A DNA stretch of 64,000 bases from Rubrivivax sp. SCN 71-131 (lineage in GTDB: Bacteria > Pseudomonadota > Gammaproteobacteria > Burkholderiales > Burkholderiaceae_C), in contig MEFD01000017.1 of the NCBI GenBank assembly GCA_001724995.1, positions 440-64,439 on the forward strand, written 5' to 3'. The notes under the pieces were generated by a model that saw nothing but the letters and a program-made list of their open reading frames with translations, did no database searches and was not told where the DNA came from. Positions within the stretch are counted from its first letter, which is position 1. Every line of letters starts with the position of its first letter. Shown here in pieces: positions 40,739-51,760 of the stretch. Both the position numbers and the translations under genes were made by a program.

Positions 40739-43382
40739 TGACCAACCGGCCCGGAACGACGACGACCTTCCTGGGCTTCCTGCCTTCGCAGAAGCGCGCG
40801 CAGTCCGGGTGCGCCAGCGCTGCGGCCTCGATCGCGGCACGATCGGCGTCGGCGCGCACGCGCAGCTGCCCGCGCAGCTTGCCGTTGACCTGCAGCACGA
40901 GCTCGATCTCGTCCTGCACCAGCGCGGCTTCGTCGACCTCGGGCCAGGGCGTGTCGAGCAGGTCGCCCAGTTGGGCTTCCAGCCCCAGCTCGCGCCACAG
41001 CGCCCAGGTGAGGTGCGGGCAGGCCGGGTAGAGCACGCGCAGCAGGATGGAGAAGCCCTCACGCAGCGCGCCTGCGGGCGGCTCGGCCCCTTGTGCGGCG
41101 GCTTCGAGCGCGTTGAGCATCTTCATGCCGCCGCTGACGACGGTGTTGTACTGCATGCGCTCGAAGTCGTAGCTCACCTGACGCAGCACGGTATGCAGCT
41201 CCAGGCGCAGCGCCCTGGCCGGGGCGCTCGCCTCGGGCGCGCCGGCATCGCGCAGCAGCGCCTCGTGGCGCGCGCCGAAGGCCCAGACGCGGCGCAGGAA
41301 GCGGTGCGCGCCCTCGACGCCGGAGTCGTTCCACTCGACCGTCTGCTCCGGGGGGCTGGCGAACATCATGAACAGGCGCGCGGTGTCGGCGCCGTAGCGG
41401 TCGATCACCGCCTGCGGGTCGACGCCGTTGTTCTTGGACTTGGACATCGTCGTCCAGCCCTCGTAGGCGACCGGCTGGCCGTCGCGGCGGGCGGTGGCCG
41501 AGACGACGTGCGCGTGCTCGTCGCGCACGATGTCGAGGTCCTGCGCCCAGAAGTACTCGCGCCCGGCCTCGGCGCTGGTGCGCGAGAAGGCTTCGTTGAG
41601 CACCATGCCCTGCGTGAGCAGGCGCACGAAGGGCTCGCTGGCCTGCACGAGGCCGAGGTCGCGCATCACCATCGTCCAGAAGCGCGCGTAGAGCAGGTGC
41701 AGGATGGCGTGCTCGATGCCGCCGATGTACTGGTCCATCGGCATCCAGTACTGCGTGCCGGCGCCGACCATCGCGCTCTCGAGGCGCGGGTCGCAGTAGC
41801 GCATGAAGTACCAGGAGCTGTCGACGAAGGTGTCCATCGTGTCCGTCTCGCGGCGCGCGGGGCGGCCGCAGGTCGGGCACTTGACGTTGGCGTGAAAGCC
41901 TTCGTGCTTGTTCAGCGGGTTGCCGCTGCCGTCGGGGATGCAGTCCTCGGGCAGCACCACCGGCAGGTCGGCTTCGGGCACCGGCACCGCGCCGTGCACC
42001 TCGCAGTGGATGATGGGGATGGGCGTGCCCCAGTAGCGCTGGCGGCTCACGCCCCAGTCGCGCAGGCGCCAGGTCGTCTTCTTCTCGCCCAGGCCCTTGG
42101 ACTGCAGCGCCTTGGCGATGGCGTCGACCGCGGCCTGGTGCGGCAGGCCGCTGAAGTTGTCGCTGTTGATCGACACGCCGCGCGTCTTGTCGGCGTACCA
42201 GGGCTGCCAGCGGCGGTAGTCGAAGTGCTCGCCGTCGATGTGCACGACCTGCGTGATCGGCAGCCCGTACTCGAGTGCGAAGGCGAAGTCGCGCTCGTCG
42301 TGCGCGGGAACGCCCATCACCGCGCCGTCGCCGTAGCTCATCAGCACGTAGTTGCCGACCCACAGCGGGATCGCTTGGCCGGTGATCGGATGCTGCACCG
42401 TCAGCCCGGTGTCCATGCCCTTCTTCGCCTTCAGCGCGAGCTCGGCCTCGGTGGTGCCGCCCCGCTTGCACTCCTGGATGAAGGCGGCGATGGCCGGGTT
42501 GCCGGCGGCGGCGTGCGCGGCCAGCGGGTGCTCGGGCGCGACGGCGCAGAAGGTCACGCCCATCAGCGTGTCGGCGCGCGTCGTGAAGACGTGCATGCGC
42601 CCGCCCTGGATGGGCTTGCCGTCGGCGCCGCGGATGTCGTGCGTGAAGGCGAAACGCACGCCTTCGCTCCTGCCGATCCAGTGCTCCTGCATCAGCCGCA
42701 CGCGCTCGGGCCAGCCTTCGAGGTAGTGGCGCGACGTGCTGTCGGCCACGCCCGCCAGCAGTTCCTCGGCGTAGCGCGTGATGTTCAGGTAGTAGCCCGG
42801 GATCTCGCGCTTTTCCACCAGCGCGCCGCTGCGCCAGCCGCGGCCGTCGATGACTTGCTCGTTGGCCAGCACCGTCTGGTCGACGGGGTCCCAGTTGACG
42901 AGCTGCGTGCGCCGCTCGGCGATGCCCGCCTGCAGCATCTTCAGGAACAGCCACTGGTTCCAGCGGTAGTAGCCGGGGTGGCAGGTGGCGACCTCGCGGC
43001 TCCAGTCGATGGCCAGGCCCATCGCGCGCATCTGGCCCTTCATGTGCGCGATGTTCGAGTAGGTCCACGCGGCCGGCGGCACCTTGTTCTTGATCGCCGC
43101 GTTCTCCGCCGGCAGGCCGAAGGCGTCCCAGCCCATGGGCATGAGGACGTTGCAGCCCTTCATGCGCAGCTGGCGCGCCATCATGTCGTTGATGGTGTAG
43201 TTGCGCACGTGCCCCATGTGCAGCTTGCCGCTGGGGTAGGGCAGCATCGAGCAGGCGTAGAACTTCGGCTTCGGGGCGCCCCGGGCGTCGCGCGCGTCCT
43301 CGCTGACGCGGTAGGCATCGGCCGCGGCCCAGGCGGCCTGTGCAGCGGCTTCGACGTCGGCGGGCACGTACTTTTCGTTCAT
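40725..43382 (-). CDS. leuS: leucyl-tRNA synthetase
   Basis: [57 protein letters not shown]...[13 protein letters not shown]. Confidence 0.99.
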   Translation of the reverse strand: MNEKYVPADVEAAAQAAWAAADAYRVSEDARDARGAPKPKFYACSMLPYPSGKLHMGHVRNYTINDMMARQLRMKGCNVLMPMGWDAFGLPAENAAIKNKVPPAAWTYSNIAHMKGQMRAMGLAIDWSREVATCHPGYYRWNQWLFLKMLQAGIAERRTQLVNWDPVDQTVLANEQVIDGRGWRSGALVEKREIPGYYLNITRYAEELLAGVADSTSRHYLEGWPERVRLMQEHWIGRSEGVRFAFTHDIRGADGKPIQGGRMHVFTTRADTLMGVTFCAVAPEHPLAAHAAAGNPAIAAFIQECKRGGTTEAELALKAKKGMDTGLTVQHPITGQAIPLWVGNYVLMSYGDGAVMGVPAHDERDFAFALEYGLPITQVVHIDGEHFDYRRWQPWYADKTRGVSINSDNFSGLPHQAAVDAIAKALQSKGLGEKKTTWRLRDWGVSRQRYWGTPIPIIHCEVHGAVPVPEADLPVVLPEDCIPDGSGNPLNKHEGFHANVKCPTCGRPARRETDTMDTFVDSSWYFMRYCDPRLESAMVGAGTQYWMPMDQYIGGIEHAILHLLYARFWTMVMRDLGLVQASEPFVRLLTQGMVLNEAFSRTSAEAGREYFWAQDLDIVRDEHAHVVSATARRDGQPVAYEGWTTMSKSKNNGVDPQAVIDRYGADTARLFMMFASPPEQTVEWNDSGVEGAHRFLRRVWAFGARHEALLRDAGAPEASAPARALRLELHTVLRQVSYDFERMQYNTVVSGGMKMLNALEAAAQGAEPPAGALREGFSILLRVLYPACPHLTWALWRELGLEAQLGDLLDTPWPEVDEAALVQDEIELVLQVNGKLRGQLRVRADADRAAIEAAALAHPDCARFCEGRKPRKVVVVPGRLVNVVA

Positions 43383-43447
43383 GGCCGAATTCTAGGAGGC
43401 GGACTGCCCCCGTTCCGGCCGCGGGCCCGCGGGGCCGGTGACGCCGC

Positions 43448-44257
43448 TCAGCCAGCCAGGCCGAGCACGTCGTCCATGCCGTAGAGGCCGGGCGCGCGTC
43501 CCTGCAGGAAGCGCACTGCGCGCAGGCTGCCGGCAGCGTAGTTGGCGCGGCTGCTGCTGCGGTGGGTGATCTCCAGGCGTTCGCCGGTGCCGGCGAAGAG
43601 TACCGTGTGGTCGCCGACGATGTCGCCGCCGCGGATGGTGGCAAAGCCGATGCTGCCCTCCCGGCGCTCGCCGGTGAGGCCCTCGCGCGCGTAGACGGCG
43701 AAATCCTCGAGGCGGCGGCCGCCGGCCTGTGCCAGCACCTGCCCCATGGCCAGCGCCGTGCCGCTGGGCGCATCGACCTTGTGGCGATGGTGCGCCTCGA
43801 TGACCTCGATGTCGTAGCCCGGCCCGAGCACGCGCACGGCCTGCGCCAGCAGGCGCAGCATGACGTTCACGCCCACGCTCATGTTCGGCGCGCGCACGAT
43901 CGGCAGCGCCTGCGCCGCTGCGGCGATCTCGGCCTCGTGCGCGGGCGTCAGCCCGGTGGTGCCGATGACCATCGCCACGCCTTGCGCGCGGCAGGTCGCC
44001 AGGTGCGCCATCGTCCCTTCCGGGCGCGTGAAGTCGATCAGCACCTGCGCGCCGGCCAGGCCGCGCGCCAGGTCGGCCGTGATCGCCACGCCGCTGACGC
44101 GGCCGATCGCAGCACCCGCATCCTCGCCCAGCGCCGGGCTGCCGGGGGCGTCGAGCGCGCCGGTGAGGCTGCAATCCTCGCTGGCGAGCACGGCCTCGAC
44201 CAGCATGCGACCCATGCGGCCGGTGGCGCCGGCAACGGCGACGTTGATGGCGGCCAT
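43448..44257 (-). CDS. dapB: 4-hydroxy-tetrahydrodipicolinate reductase
   Basis: [20 protein letters not shown]...GTTGL...[20 protein letters not shown]...[30 protein letters not shown]. Confidence 0.97.
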   Translation of the reverse strand: MAAINVAVAGATGRMGRMLVEAVLASEDCSLTGALDAPGSPALGEDAGAAIGRVSGVAITADLARGLAGAQVLIDFTRPEGTMAHLATCRAQGVAMVIGTTGLTPAHEAEIAAAAQALPIVRAPNMSVGVNVMLRLLAQAVRVLGPGYDIEVIEAHHRHKVDAPSGTALAMGQVLAQAGGRRLEDFAVYAREGLTGERREGSIGFATIRGGDIVGDHTVLFAGTGERLEITHRSSSRANYAAGSLRAVRFLQGRAPGLYGMDDVLGLAG

Positions 44258-44273
44258 GGCGCTTGCGCCTCCT

Positions 44274-44855
44274 TCAGTTTCCGACCGGCGGGTAGCTGCG
44301 CGCCGGCGCGGCGGGCTCCGCGGCGGCGGCTTCCTCGCGCCGCGACGGCGCGGGCAGTGCCTGGATCTGCGCCTGCGTGAGTTCGAGCACCGGCGCCTGC
44401 GGCGTCTTGCTCGAGACCGAGATGCTCTTCACGAACTCCTGCTCGGAGGGCAGGTCCGGCGGCGCTTCGACCGAGGTCAGCGCGTCGCCCTGGAAGTGCG
44501 CGATCACGCTGCGGCGCTGCGGCGGCGCGCCGTCGCGGCGCAGGGTGAAGATGTAGTCCCAGCGGTCGCCGTGGAAGGGGTCGGTGAGCAACGGCGTGCC
44601 CAGCACGTCGCGCACCTGGGCGCGGCTGAGGCCCGGGCGCACGCGCGCGAGCTGCTCGCGGGTGACGACGTTGCCCTGCACGATCTCGATGCGGTAGGGC
44701 GTGATGCGGGAGAAGAAGCCGTCCTCGGTCTGCCGCGACGAGGCGCAGCCGGCCAGCGACAGCGCCAGGCCGCCGACGGCAAGCGCCAGCGCGAGGGCCG
44801 GGGGCGGGCGCGTCGGACCGGGGCGACCCGGAGCACGGCGTGAGGAAGCGAGCAT
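44274..44855 (-). CDS. bamE: outer membrane protein assembly factor BamE
   Basis: [11 protein letters not shown] lipobox; [52 protein letters not shown]. Start ambiguous among tandem ATGs (44855, 44864, 44873). Confidence 0.93.
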   Translation of the reverse strand: MLASSRRAPGRPGPTRPPPALALALAVGGLALSLAGCASSRQTEDGFFSRITPYRIEIVQGNVVTREQLARVRPGLSRAQVRDVLGTPLLTDPFHGDRWDYIFTLRRDGAPPQRRSVIAHFQGDALTSVEAPPDLPSEQEFVKSISVSSKTPQAPVLELTQAQIQALPAPSRREEAAAAEPAAPARSYPPVGN

Positions 44856-44951
44856 GAGGCGCATGAGGCGCATGAGGCAGGCGGGCGGCAAGGGGCGCAT
44901 CGGGCGCATGGAATTGAAGCCCGGCAAGGCACCGCATGGCGGGCCGCTGGC

Positions 44952-44969
44952 TATCATCGAGGCATTCTA
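44952..44969. promoter_or_regulatory. putative face-to-face -10 elements TATCAT (+) / TAGAAT (-), bamE-fur
   Basis: TATCATcgaggcATTCTA between divergent bamE and fur. Confidence 0.4.
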
Positions 44970-45011
44970 GCCGCGCGCCCTGCTGCGCGAGTTCGCCGTG
45001 GAGCGCCCCAG

Positions 45012-45443
45012 ATGACCAACGCCGAGGAACTCAAGAGCAGCGGCCTGAAGGCCACGCTGCCGCGCATCAAGATCCTCGAGGTCTTCCAGCAGGCCGAGCA
45101 CGCGCAGCGCCACATGACGGCCGAGGACGTCTACAAGGCACTGCTGTCCGAGGGCTCCGACATCGGACTGGCCACCGTCTACCGCGTGCTGATGCAGTTC
45201 GAGCAGGCGGGGCTGCTGACGCGCAGCAACTTCGAGTCCGGCAAGGCGGTGTTCGAGCTCAACGAGGGGCAGCACCACGATCACCTGGTGTGCCTGACCT
45301 GCGGTCGCGTCGAGGAGTTCTTCGACGCGGAGATCGAGAAGCGCCAGCATGCGATCGCTGCCGAGCGCGGCTTTCAGCTGCAGGACCACTCGCTGGCGCT
45401 CTACGCACGCTGCATCAAGCCCGGCTGCCCGCACCGCAAGTGA
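45012..45443 (+). CDS. fur: ferric uptake regulator
   Basis: [26 protein letters not shown]...[37 protein letters not shown]...[16 protein letters not shown]. Confidence 0.97.
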   Translation: MTNAEELKSSGLKATLPRIKILEVFQQAEHAQRHMTAEDVYKALLSEGSDIGLATVYRVLMQFEQAGLLTRSNFESGKAVFELNEGQHHDHLVCLTCGRVEEFFDAEIEKRQHAIAAERGFQLQDHSLALYARCIKPGCPHRK

Positions 45444-45471
45444 GCCCCGGGCGCAGCGTGCCTCGCGGAGC

Positions 45472-46428
45472 TCACTCCGCGTCGCCGCGTGCCATTGCGC
45501 GCTGGTGGCGCTCGATGAACTCCTGGTAGGTGTCGATGCCGCGCAGCTGCAGCACGGTGTTGCGCACCGCGGCCTCGACCAGCACCGCCAGGTTGCGCCC
45601 GGCGTCGACGGCGATCACCACCTTGCGCACCGGCAGGCCCAGCACGTCCTCGTACAGCGGTTCGTAGGGCAGGCGCTCGAAGTCGCGCTCCATCGTCTCC
45701 TTGCGCACCAGGTGGACGATGAGCTTGAGGCGCATCTTGCGCCGCACCGCGGTCTCGCCGAAGATGGCCTTGATGTCCAGCAGCCCGATGCCGCGCACTT
45801 CCAGCAGGTTCTGCAGCAGTTCGGGGCAGCGGCCCTCGAGCGAAGTCTGGCTGATGCGGTAGAGGTCGACCGCGTCGTCGGCGACCAGACCGTGGCCGCG
45901 GCTGATGAGCTCGAGGCCGAGTTCGCTCTTGCCCAGGCCCGATTCGCCGGTGAGCAGCACCCCCAGGCCGAGGATGTCCATGAAGACGCCGTGGCGGGTG
46001 GTGCGCTCGGCGAAGAGCTGCGCCAGGTAGGCGCGCACGACGTCGATCACGTGCCCGGCGGACTCGCGCGTGACGAAGAGCGGGATCTCGGCACGGTCGC
46101 AGATCACCACCAGACGCTCCGGCGGCTGCTGCTCGTCGGCGACGATGAGCACCGGCGGCTCCAGCGCGACGATGCGCGTGATGCGGCGCTCCTGCACCTC
46201 GGCGTCGGCCTGGGAGAGGTAGGCCACCTCGCGCAGGCCGACGATCTGCACCCGGTAGGGGTGGATGTAGTTCAGGTAGCCGACGAGGTCGGCCGCCGAG
46301 CGCGCTTCGCGCACCACGGCATCGTCGAAGCGGCGCTCGGGATGGGCGTGGCCGGCAACCCACTCCCAGTGCAGCACCCGGCGCTGCGCCTCGAACAAGG
46401 CGTCGGCGCTGATCGAGCTGGGCTTCAT
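45472..46428 (-). CDS. hprK: HPr kinase/phosphorylase
   Basis: [48 protein letters not shown]...[25 protein letters not shown]. Confidence 0.97.
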   Translation of the reverse strand: MKPSSISADALFEAQRRVLHWEWVAGHAHPERRFDDAVVREARSAADLVGYLNYIHPYRVQIVGLREVAYLSQADAEVQERRITRIVALEPPVLIVADEQQPPERLVVICDRAEIPLFVTRESAGHVIDVVRAYLAQLFAERTTRHGVFMDILGLGVLLTGESGLGKSELGLELISRGHGLVADDAVDLYRISQTSLEGRCPELLQNLLEVRGIGLLDIKAIFGETAVRRKMRLKLIVHLVRKETMERDFERLPYEPLYEDVLGLPVRKVVIAVDAGRNLAVLVEAAVRNTVLQLRGIDTYQEFIERHQRAMARGDAE

Positions 46429-46444
46429 GCCGGCGCCCGCAGGA

Positions 46445-46915
46445 TCAGGCCACCGTCTTCAGCGGCTCCCAGTCGGAGATCAGCTTGTGCACCGTGGCGG
46501 CGTCGGGCTCGGACTTCAGCCGCTCGCGCAGCTCGCGGTCGGAGAGCATCTCGGCGATCTCGGAGAGGATCTCGAGGTGGCGCTGCGTTGCCGCCTCGGG
46601 CACGAGCAGGAAGATCAGCAGCAGCACCGGTTCGTCGTCGGGCGCGTCGAAGGCCACCGGCTGCCGCAGGCGCAGCACCGCGGCGAGCGGGTTCTTCAGC
46701 CCCTTGATGCGCCCGTGCGGGATCGCCACGCCGTGACCGAGGCCGGTGGAGCCCAGACGCTCGCGCGCGAACAGGTTGTCGGTGACGGTGCCGCGGGCGA
46801 TCGCGTGCTGGTTCTCGAGCAGCAGGCCGGCCTGCTCGAACACGCGCTTCTTGCTGGTTGCGTCCACGTCGACCAGCACGTTCGTGTCCGGCAGGATGGC
46901 AGCGAGGCGGTTCAT
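46445..46915 (-). CDS. ptsN: PTS IIA-like nitrogen regulatory protein
   Basis: [70 protein letters not shown]. Confidence 0.94.
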   Translation of the reverse strand: MNRLAAILPDTNVLVDVDATSKKRVFEQAGLLLENQHAIARGTVTDNLFARERLGSTGLGHGVAIPHGRIKGLKNPLAAVLRLRQPVAFDAPDDEPVLLLIFLLVPEAATQRHLEILSEIAEMLSDRELRERLKSEPDAATVHKLISDWEPLKTVA

Positions 46916-46983
46916 CTCGAAGTGTCCCCCCGTGGGCTGCCCGCTTGCCTGCGGACGGCCGCCCCAGTGTTGCAAAACGCAAG

Positions 46984-46989
46984 ATTATA
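46984..46989 (-). promoter_or_regulatory. consensus -10 TATAAT upstream of ptsN
   Basis: Minus strand CTTCCTATAATCTTGC in the hpf-ptsN gap; -35 not clear. Confidence 0.4.
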
Positions 46990-47023
46990 GGAAGCCCACC
47001 CCGCGCGCGCCCGCGATGGGCGC

Positions 47024-47039
47024 ACCCCGAAAGCGGGGT
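47024..47039 (-). terminator. hairpin ACCCCG-N4-CGGGGT downstream of hpf
   Basis: 6-bp perfect stem between hpf and ptsN. Confidence 0.35.
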
Positions 47040-47131
47040 ATCGGTCGCATTTGACGACCTGGGCGAAGGGGCGGCCGGCAACAAGAACGGCCCCGCAGGG
47101 CCGTCGTCGACGCATGCGCGGGGCCGTGTCT

Positions 47132-47470
47132 TCAGCCGGTGCTCGCGTCCAGGCGCTTGGCGCCGTGGTGGTGGTCCTGCAGCCGGTCCTTGTGGCGCAC
47201 GACCTGGCGGTCGAGCTTGTCCATGAGCTGGTCGATGGCCGCGTACAAGTCCTCGCTCGCGTGCTCGACGAAGATGTCGCGCCCCTTCACCCTCAGGGTG
47301 ACTTCGGCGCGCTGCCGTCTCTCCTTCTCCTTCTTCTTCTCGACCGTCAGCAGGACGTTGATGTCGACGACCTGGTCGAAGTGGCGCGTCACCCGATCCA
47401 GCTTGTTCAGCACGTACTCGCGCAGCGCGGGTGTGACTTCGAGATGGTGTCCGCTGATCGTCAGATTCAT
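47132..47470 (-). CDS. hpf: ribosome hibernation promoting factor
   Basis: [47 protein letters not shown]...[29 protein letters not shown]. Confidence 0.95.
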   Translation of the reverse strand: MNLTISGHHLEVTPALREYVLNKLDRVTRHFDQVVDINVLLTVEKKKEKERRQRAEVTLRVKGRDIFVEHASEDLYAAIDQLMDKLDRQVVRHKDRLQDHHHGAKRLDASTG

Positions 47471-47780
47471 TCAAGCCTCCTTGGGAAGGGAGTGGGCATG
47501 GCGCGATGGGGAACGCCGACGACGCCGCCTGCAGCGACCGGTTCAGGGGCTGTGCCGAGGCCATGAGAGGTGCCGTCCGCGGTCGTCGACCCGGTGGCCG
47601 ACGAGCCCAGTGTGCCGCGGCCCGCAAGGGCTGGCAAGCCGGGTCCGAATGCAATGGAGGCGGTCGTTGTGATAGCTGCCAAGTCATGCCGGAGCGTGGC
47701 GCAGAAGCGGACCTCGCGGCGCGAACCTCCGCGTGCGGAAATGATCGAAGGCGCCCACGACCCGCGTCGCCTGACCCCTG

Positions 47781-47850
47781 CCGACACCGACACCGACACC
47801 GACACCGGCGCCGGCGCCGCGGGGACGGGGACGGGGACGGGGACGGGGAC
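47781..47850. repeat. adjacent hexanucleotide microsatellites (CCGACA)4 and (GGGGAC)5
   Basis: 47781-47804 and 47821-47850, separated by ccggcgccggcgccgc. Confidence 0.95.
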
Positions 47851-47852
47851 GC

Positions 47853-50099
47853 TCAGGCCGCGGCGCGGGCCGGCGCCGGCGTCGGCAGGGGCCGCGCGTG
47901 CCAGACCAGGATCGCCAGCACCGCCGGCACGCAGATCGCGCTGACCACCGGGTTGCCGAAGACCAGCGCCAGCGACAGCACGTTCAGCACCAGGAAGGCC
48001 GGCCTGCCCACCGGGCGCGCGACGAAGCCGGTGTAGGCCGCGCCCAGGCCCAGGATGCCGACGATGATGGACACCAGGGCGACGCCGAACGAAGTCCAGC
48101 CGAACTCGACGAACAACAGCGAGGGCGAGTAGACGAAGGCAAAGGGCACCAGCGCCTTGCCCATCGAGAGGCGAAAGGCCGTCATGCCGGTGCGCATCGG
48201 CTCGCTGGCGGCGATGCCGGCGGCGGCGAAGGCCGCCAGCGCCACCGGCGGCGTGACGTCGGCGAGCACGCCGTAGTAGAAGACGAAGAAGTGCGTCGCC
48301 AGTTGCGGCACGCCGAGCTGTTGCATCGCCGGCGCGACCATCGCGGCCAGGATGATGTAGGTCGGCGTCGTCGGCACGCCCGCGCCCATCACGATGCAGG
48401 CCGCGGCGGTGAACAGCAGCCCGAAGAGGATGGTGAGCTGGCGCAGGTCGAGGAGGCCCAGCGCGTCCATCGCCTTCACCGCGTGCGCGGCCACGCCCGA
48501 GAGGTCGATGACCCAGGCGGAGAACTTGAAGCCCATGCCGGTGAGCGTCGTGATGCCCAGCACGAAGCCCACGCAGGCGCAGGCGGCGCCGATGCCCAGC
48601 GCCGCCTTGGCGCCCATCTCGAAGCCCTCGACGAGCCCGCGCGGCCCGATCGCCAGCCCGCTCATGTGGCGACCCATGGGCCCGAGCAGCTTGGGGATCC
48701 ACGAGCAGATGATGCTCAGCGTGATGCCCCAGAACGCCGCCAGGAAGGGCGTGTACTGCATCAGCAGCAGCGTCACCATCACCACCAGCGGGATGAACAG
48801 ATGCCAGCTGCTCTTGAGCACCAGCGTGAGCGAGGGGATTTCCGAGGCGTCCATGCCGGCGAGCTTCAGCCGCTTGGCCTCCAGGTGCACCATGAAGAGA
48901 ATCGCCATGTAGTGCAGCAGCGCCGGCACGATGGCCACGAGGATCAGGCTGTTGTAGGGGATGCCGAGCGTCTCGGCCATGATGAAGGCCGCGGCACCCA
49001 TGATCGGCGGCGTGATCTGTCCGCCGCAGCTGGCGCTGGCCTCGACGGCGCCGGCAAAGCGCGGCTTGAAGCCGACCTTCTTCATGAGCGGGATCGTCAT
49101 CACGCCGGTGGTCACGGTGTTGGCGATCGCGCTGCCGCTGATCATGCCGAACAGGCCCGAGGAGACGACGCTGACCTTGGCCGGCCCGCCGGCGAAGCGA
49201 CCGGCGGCGATCGTCGCCAGGTTCACGAACAGCTGCCCCAGGCCCGTGAGCTGCGCCATGATGCCGAAGAGCACGAAGTGAAAGACGAAGGTCGCCACCA
49301 CGCCCACCGGGATGCCGTAGATGCCCTCGGTGCCCTTGTAGAGGTGCGCGAGCACGCGTGGCACGCTGTAGCCGCGATGCGCCAGGCCGCCGGGCAGGTA
49401 GGGGCCGAAGATGCCGTAGAGGACCGTCGCGATGGCCAGCAGCGGCAGAAAGATGCCCATGGTGCGGCGCGTGGCCTCGACCACCATGATGACGGCGACG
49501 ACGCCCATCATCAGGTCGGCCGGCGTGTGCTGGCCCGGGCGCTGGATGAAGATTTCGTCGAAGAAGAGCAGCAGGTAGAGCGAGAAGCTCGCCGCCGCGA
49601 GCGCGAAGATCCAGTCGCGCCAGGGGACGTGGCGGCTGCTGCCATCGTAGGCGCGCAGCGGCAGCGACAGGCCCGAGAGCGCCACCAGCACGGCGATGAA
49701 GCTTGCCTGCGCGCCGCTCGTGACCTCCCCGCCCAGCTCGCGCAGCAGGCCTACGCCCAGCAGCGCGTAGAAGGCCACGAGGCCCAGCGACACGATCCAC
49801 TCCCAGGGGCCGGGCAGGCGGTGCTGGCGCGGAAAGACCAGGAAGCACAGCGCGAGCACCACCGTCAGGTGGATGGCGCGGTGCGCGATCTCGTTGTGCA
49901 GGCCGAAGCCGGCGGTGTAGTAGTGGAAGATCGACAGGCCGACCGCCAGCACGGTGACGACCAGCGCCGAGAGGCCGGCGAGGCGGCGGAAGTTCGACTC
50001 CGGATCGAACTGCTCGATCAGGCGGTCGATCTCGTCCTGGGTGAAGGGGACCTTGACGTTGGTCGAGGGTGCGGGGGAGGCGTCTGGGGCGGTGCTCAC
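47853..50099 (-). CDS. TRAP transporter permease, 4TM/12TM fusion (TAXI-associated)
   Basis: GTG start; fused DctQ-like and DctM-like, e.g. TEGIYGIPVGVVATFVFHFVLFG...VSSGLFGMISGSAIANTVTTGVMTIPLMKKVGF...ASCGGQITPPIMGAAAFIMAETLGIPY. Confidence 0.93.
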   Translation of the reverse strand: MSTAPDASPAPSTNVKVPFTQDEIDRLIEQFDPESNFRRLAGLSALVVTVLAVGLSIFHYYTAGFGLHNEIAHRAIHLTVVLALCFLVFPRQHRLPGPWEWIVSLGLVAFYALLGVGLLRELGGEVTSGAQASFIAVLVALSGLSLPLRAYDGSSRHVPWRDWIFALAAASFSLYLLLFFDEIFIQRPGQHTPADLMMGVVAVIMVVEATRRTMGIFLPLLAIATVLYGIFGPYLPGGLAHRGYSVPRVLAHLYKGTEGIYGIPVGVVATFVFHFVLFGIMAQLTGLGQLFVNLATIAAGRFAGGPAKVSVVSSGLFGMISGSAIANTVTTGVMTIPLMKKVGFKPRFAGAVEASASCGGQITPPIMGAAAFIMAETLGIPYNSLILVAIVPALLHYMAILFMVHLEAKRLKLAGMDASEIPSLTLVLKSSWHLFIPLVVMVTLLLMQYTPFLAAFWGITLSIICSWIPKLLGPMGRHMSGLAIGPRGLVEGFEMGAKAALGIGAACACVGFVLGITTLTGMGFKFSAWVIDLSGVAAHAVKAMDALGLLDLRQLTILFGLLFTAAACIVMGAGVPTTPTYIILAAMVAPAMQQLGVPQLATHFFVFYYGVLADVTPPVALAAFAAAGIAASEPMRTGMTAFRLSMGKALVPFAFVYSPSLLFVEFGWTSFGVALVSIIVGILGLGAAYTGFVARPVGRPAFLVLNVLSLALVFGNPVVSAICVPAVLAILVWHARPLPTPAPARAAA

Positions 50100-50181
50100 G
50101 CGGGTCCTCTTCGGGTTGATGCCTGTGGCTTGACCAGGGGCGCTGCGTCGGCTGCGCAACGGAGTCGTTTCGGTCGCAGCT

Positions 50182-50658
50182 TCAGCCGGGCGCGCAGTGC
50201 TCGACGCGCATCGCCACGGCAGGAACGCCGAGCGCGGCCAGCGGCAGCACGCGCCCGTCGGCGAGCAGCACGCGCATGTGCTGTTGCGCCAGTGCCCGCA
50301 CCACCAACGGGTCGACGACGCGGTCGGTCAGGAGCCGCCAGCCGGCGCCGTCGCGCTCGAGGCGTTCGCCGGCCTCGGCGGCGTAGGGCAGGCCGTAGCC
50401 CTGGCCCTCGAAGCGCTCCAGCACGAGGTGCGCACGCCAGCCCGGGGTGTCGGGCCGGAAGCGGTAGTGGTCCTCCACCGGCGTGCCCAGCACCGAGTGC
50501 GTGAAGGCCACGCGCAGGCCCGGTGCCGCGGCGTCCAGCGGCGCGCGCGCCAGCTCGCCGCCATCGGGGTGCGCAGACAGCACCAGCTCGCAGGCCGGCG
50601 CGGCCAGCGTCAGCAGCAGCGCGGCCGCCGCGACGGCGCCACGCTGCGCCGCCCTCAC
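50182..50658 (-). CDS. DUF1850 domain-containing protein
   Basis: GTG start overlapping the upstream TAXI stop; LVLSAHPDGGELARAPLDAAAPGLRVAFTHSVLGTPVEDHYRF; usual neighbour of TAXI-TRAP operons. Confidence 0.75.
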   Translation of the reverse strand: MRAAQRGAVAAAALLLTLAAPACELVLSAHPDGGELARAPLDAAAPGLRVAFTHSVLGTPVEDHYRFRPDTPGWRAHLVLERFEGQGYGLPYAAEAGERLERDGAGWRLLTDRVVDPLVVRALAQQHMRVLLADGRVLPLAALGVPAVAMRVEHCAPG

Positions 50659-51629
50659 TTGACCAGGCCCTTTTCCTTGAAGTACTTCAGCGCGCCCGGG
50701 TGAAACGGCACGTTGCCGACCGCCATCGCCGTCTGCAGGTTGATGTTCTTGCCCTGCGCGTGCACCTGACCCATGATCGCCGTGTTTTCGTACAAGGCCT
50801 TGGTGACCTCGTAGGCCACGGTCTCGGGCACCGCGTCGTGCGTGGTCCACACCGCCATCACGGCCAGGGTGTCGACGACATCGGCCTGACCCTTGTAGGT
50901 GTTGGCGGGCAGCTTGACGCTGGCGTAGTAGGGCTGCTGCTTCTGCAGGTTGGCGATCTCCGCGCCGGCCAGCGGGATGACCTTGAGCGCGTGGCTCTGC
51001 GCGAAGTCGGTGATCGCCGCGGTCGGCACGCCGGCGGTGATCAGCGTCGCGTGCAGGTTGCCGTCCTTGATCTTGTCCACCGCCTGCGTGAACGAGGACA
51101 GATCCTCCTTCACGTCGGCGCGCGTCATGCCGTAGACCTGCAGCAGGTCGGTCAGCAGCTGGTACTGGCCCGAGCCGGGCGAGCCCGAGGAGATGCTCTT
51201 GCCCTTGAGGTCGCGTACGCTGTGGATGCCCGAGTCGGCGCGCGTGATCAGCTGCACCGTCTCGGGGTAGAGGGCGCCAAGCGCGCGCAGGTTCTTCAGC
51301 GGTGCGCTCGCGAACTGGCCCTTGCCATGGTAGGCGGCATCCAGGATGTCGGCGGCAACGAAGGCCGATTCGATGTCCTTCTTGGCCAGCAGCTGGGCGT
51401 TGCCGACCGAGGCGCCGGCGGCCTCGGCGGTGGCGCTGATCTTCTTGCCGTCGACCGTGGCCTTGTTGCTGATGAGCTGCGCCAGCATGCCGCCCAGCGG
51501 GTAGTAGGTGCCGCCGGTGCCGCCGGTGGCGATGCCGAAGAACAGCCGTTGCTGCGCCATCGCGCCGGTGGTGGCCAACGCGGCGGCCGCGAGCGCGGCG
51601 GCCGCGGCGTGTTTCCAGTTCAGTCTCAT
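50655..51629 (-). CDS. TAXI family TRAP transporter solute-binding subunit
   Basis: MRLNWKHAAAAALAAAALATTGAMAQQRLFFGIATGGTGGTYYPLGGMLAQLISNK; signal peptide. Confidence 0.95.
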   Translation of the reverse strand: MRLNWKHAAAAALAAAALATTGAMAQQRLFFGIATGGTGGTYYPLGGMLAQLISNKATVDGKKISATAEAAGASVGNAQLLAKKDIESAFVAADILDAAYHGKGQFASAPLKNLRALGALYPETVQLITRADSGIHSVRDLKGKSISSGSPGSGQYQLLTDLLQVYGMTRADVKEDLSSFTQAVDKIKDGNLHATLITAGVPTAAITDFAQSHALKVIPLAGAEIANLQKQQPYYASVKLPANTYKGQADVVDTLAVMAVWTTHDAVPETVAYEVTKALYENTAIMGQVHAQGKNINLQTAMAVGNVPFHPGALKYFKEKGLVK

Positions 51630-51760
51630 CGATTGCTCCTCGGTTTGCATCGGTGTGGCCACGGCGGCGCGGCCGGGTGGCGGACAATCTAGGCGATGCC
51701 TTGCGACGTCCGTTCGTCATCGTGCGTGCTGATGCCGAGCATCACGCCGTATTGCGCGCC

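Noticed and set aside
40332-43484. 1050-codon plus-strand ORF opposite lptE and leuS
   Set aside because: Shadow of leuS; no domain content.
47898-50504. 868-codon plus-strand ORF opposite the TRAP permease
   Set aside because: Shadow ORF rich in His/Arg/Gln/Ala.
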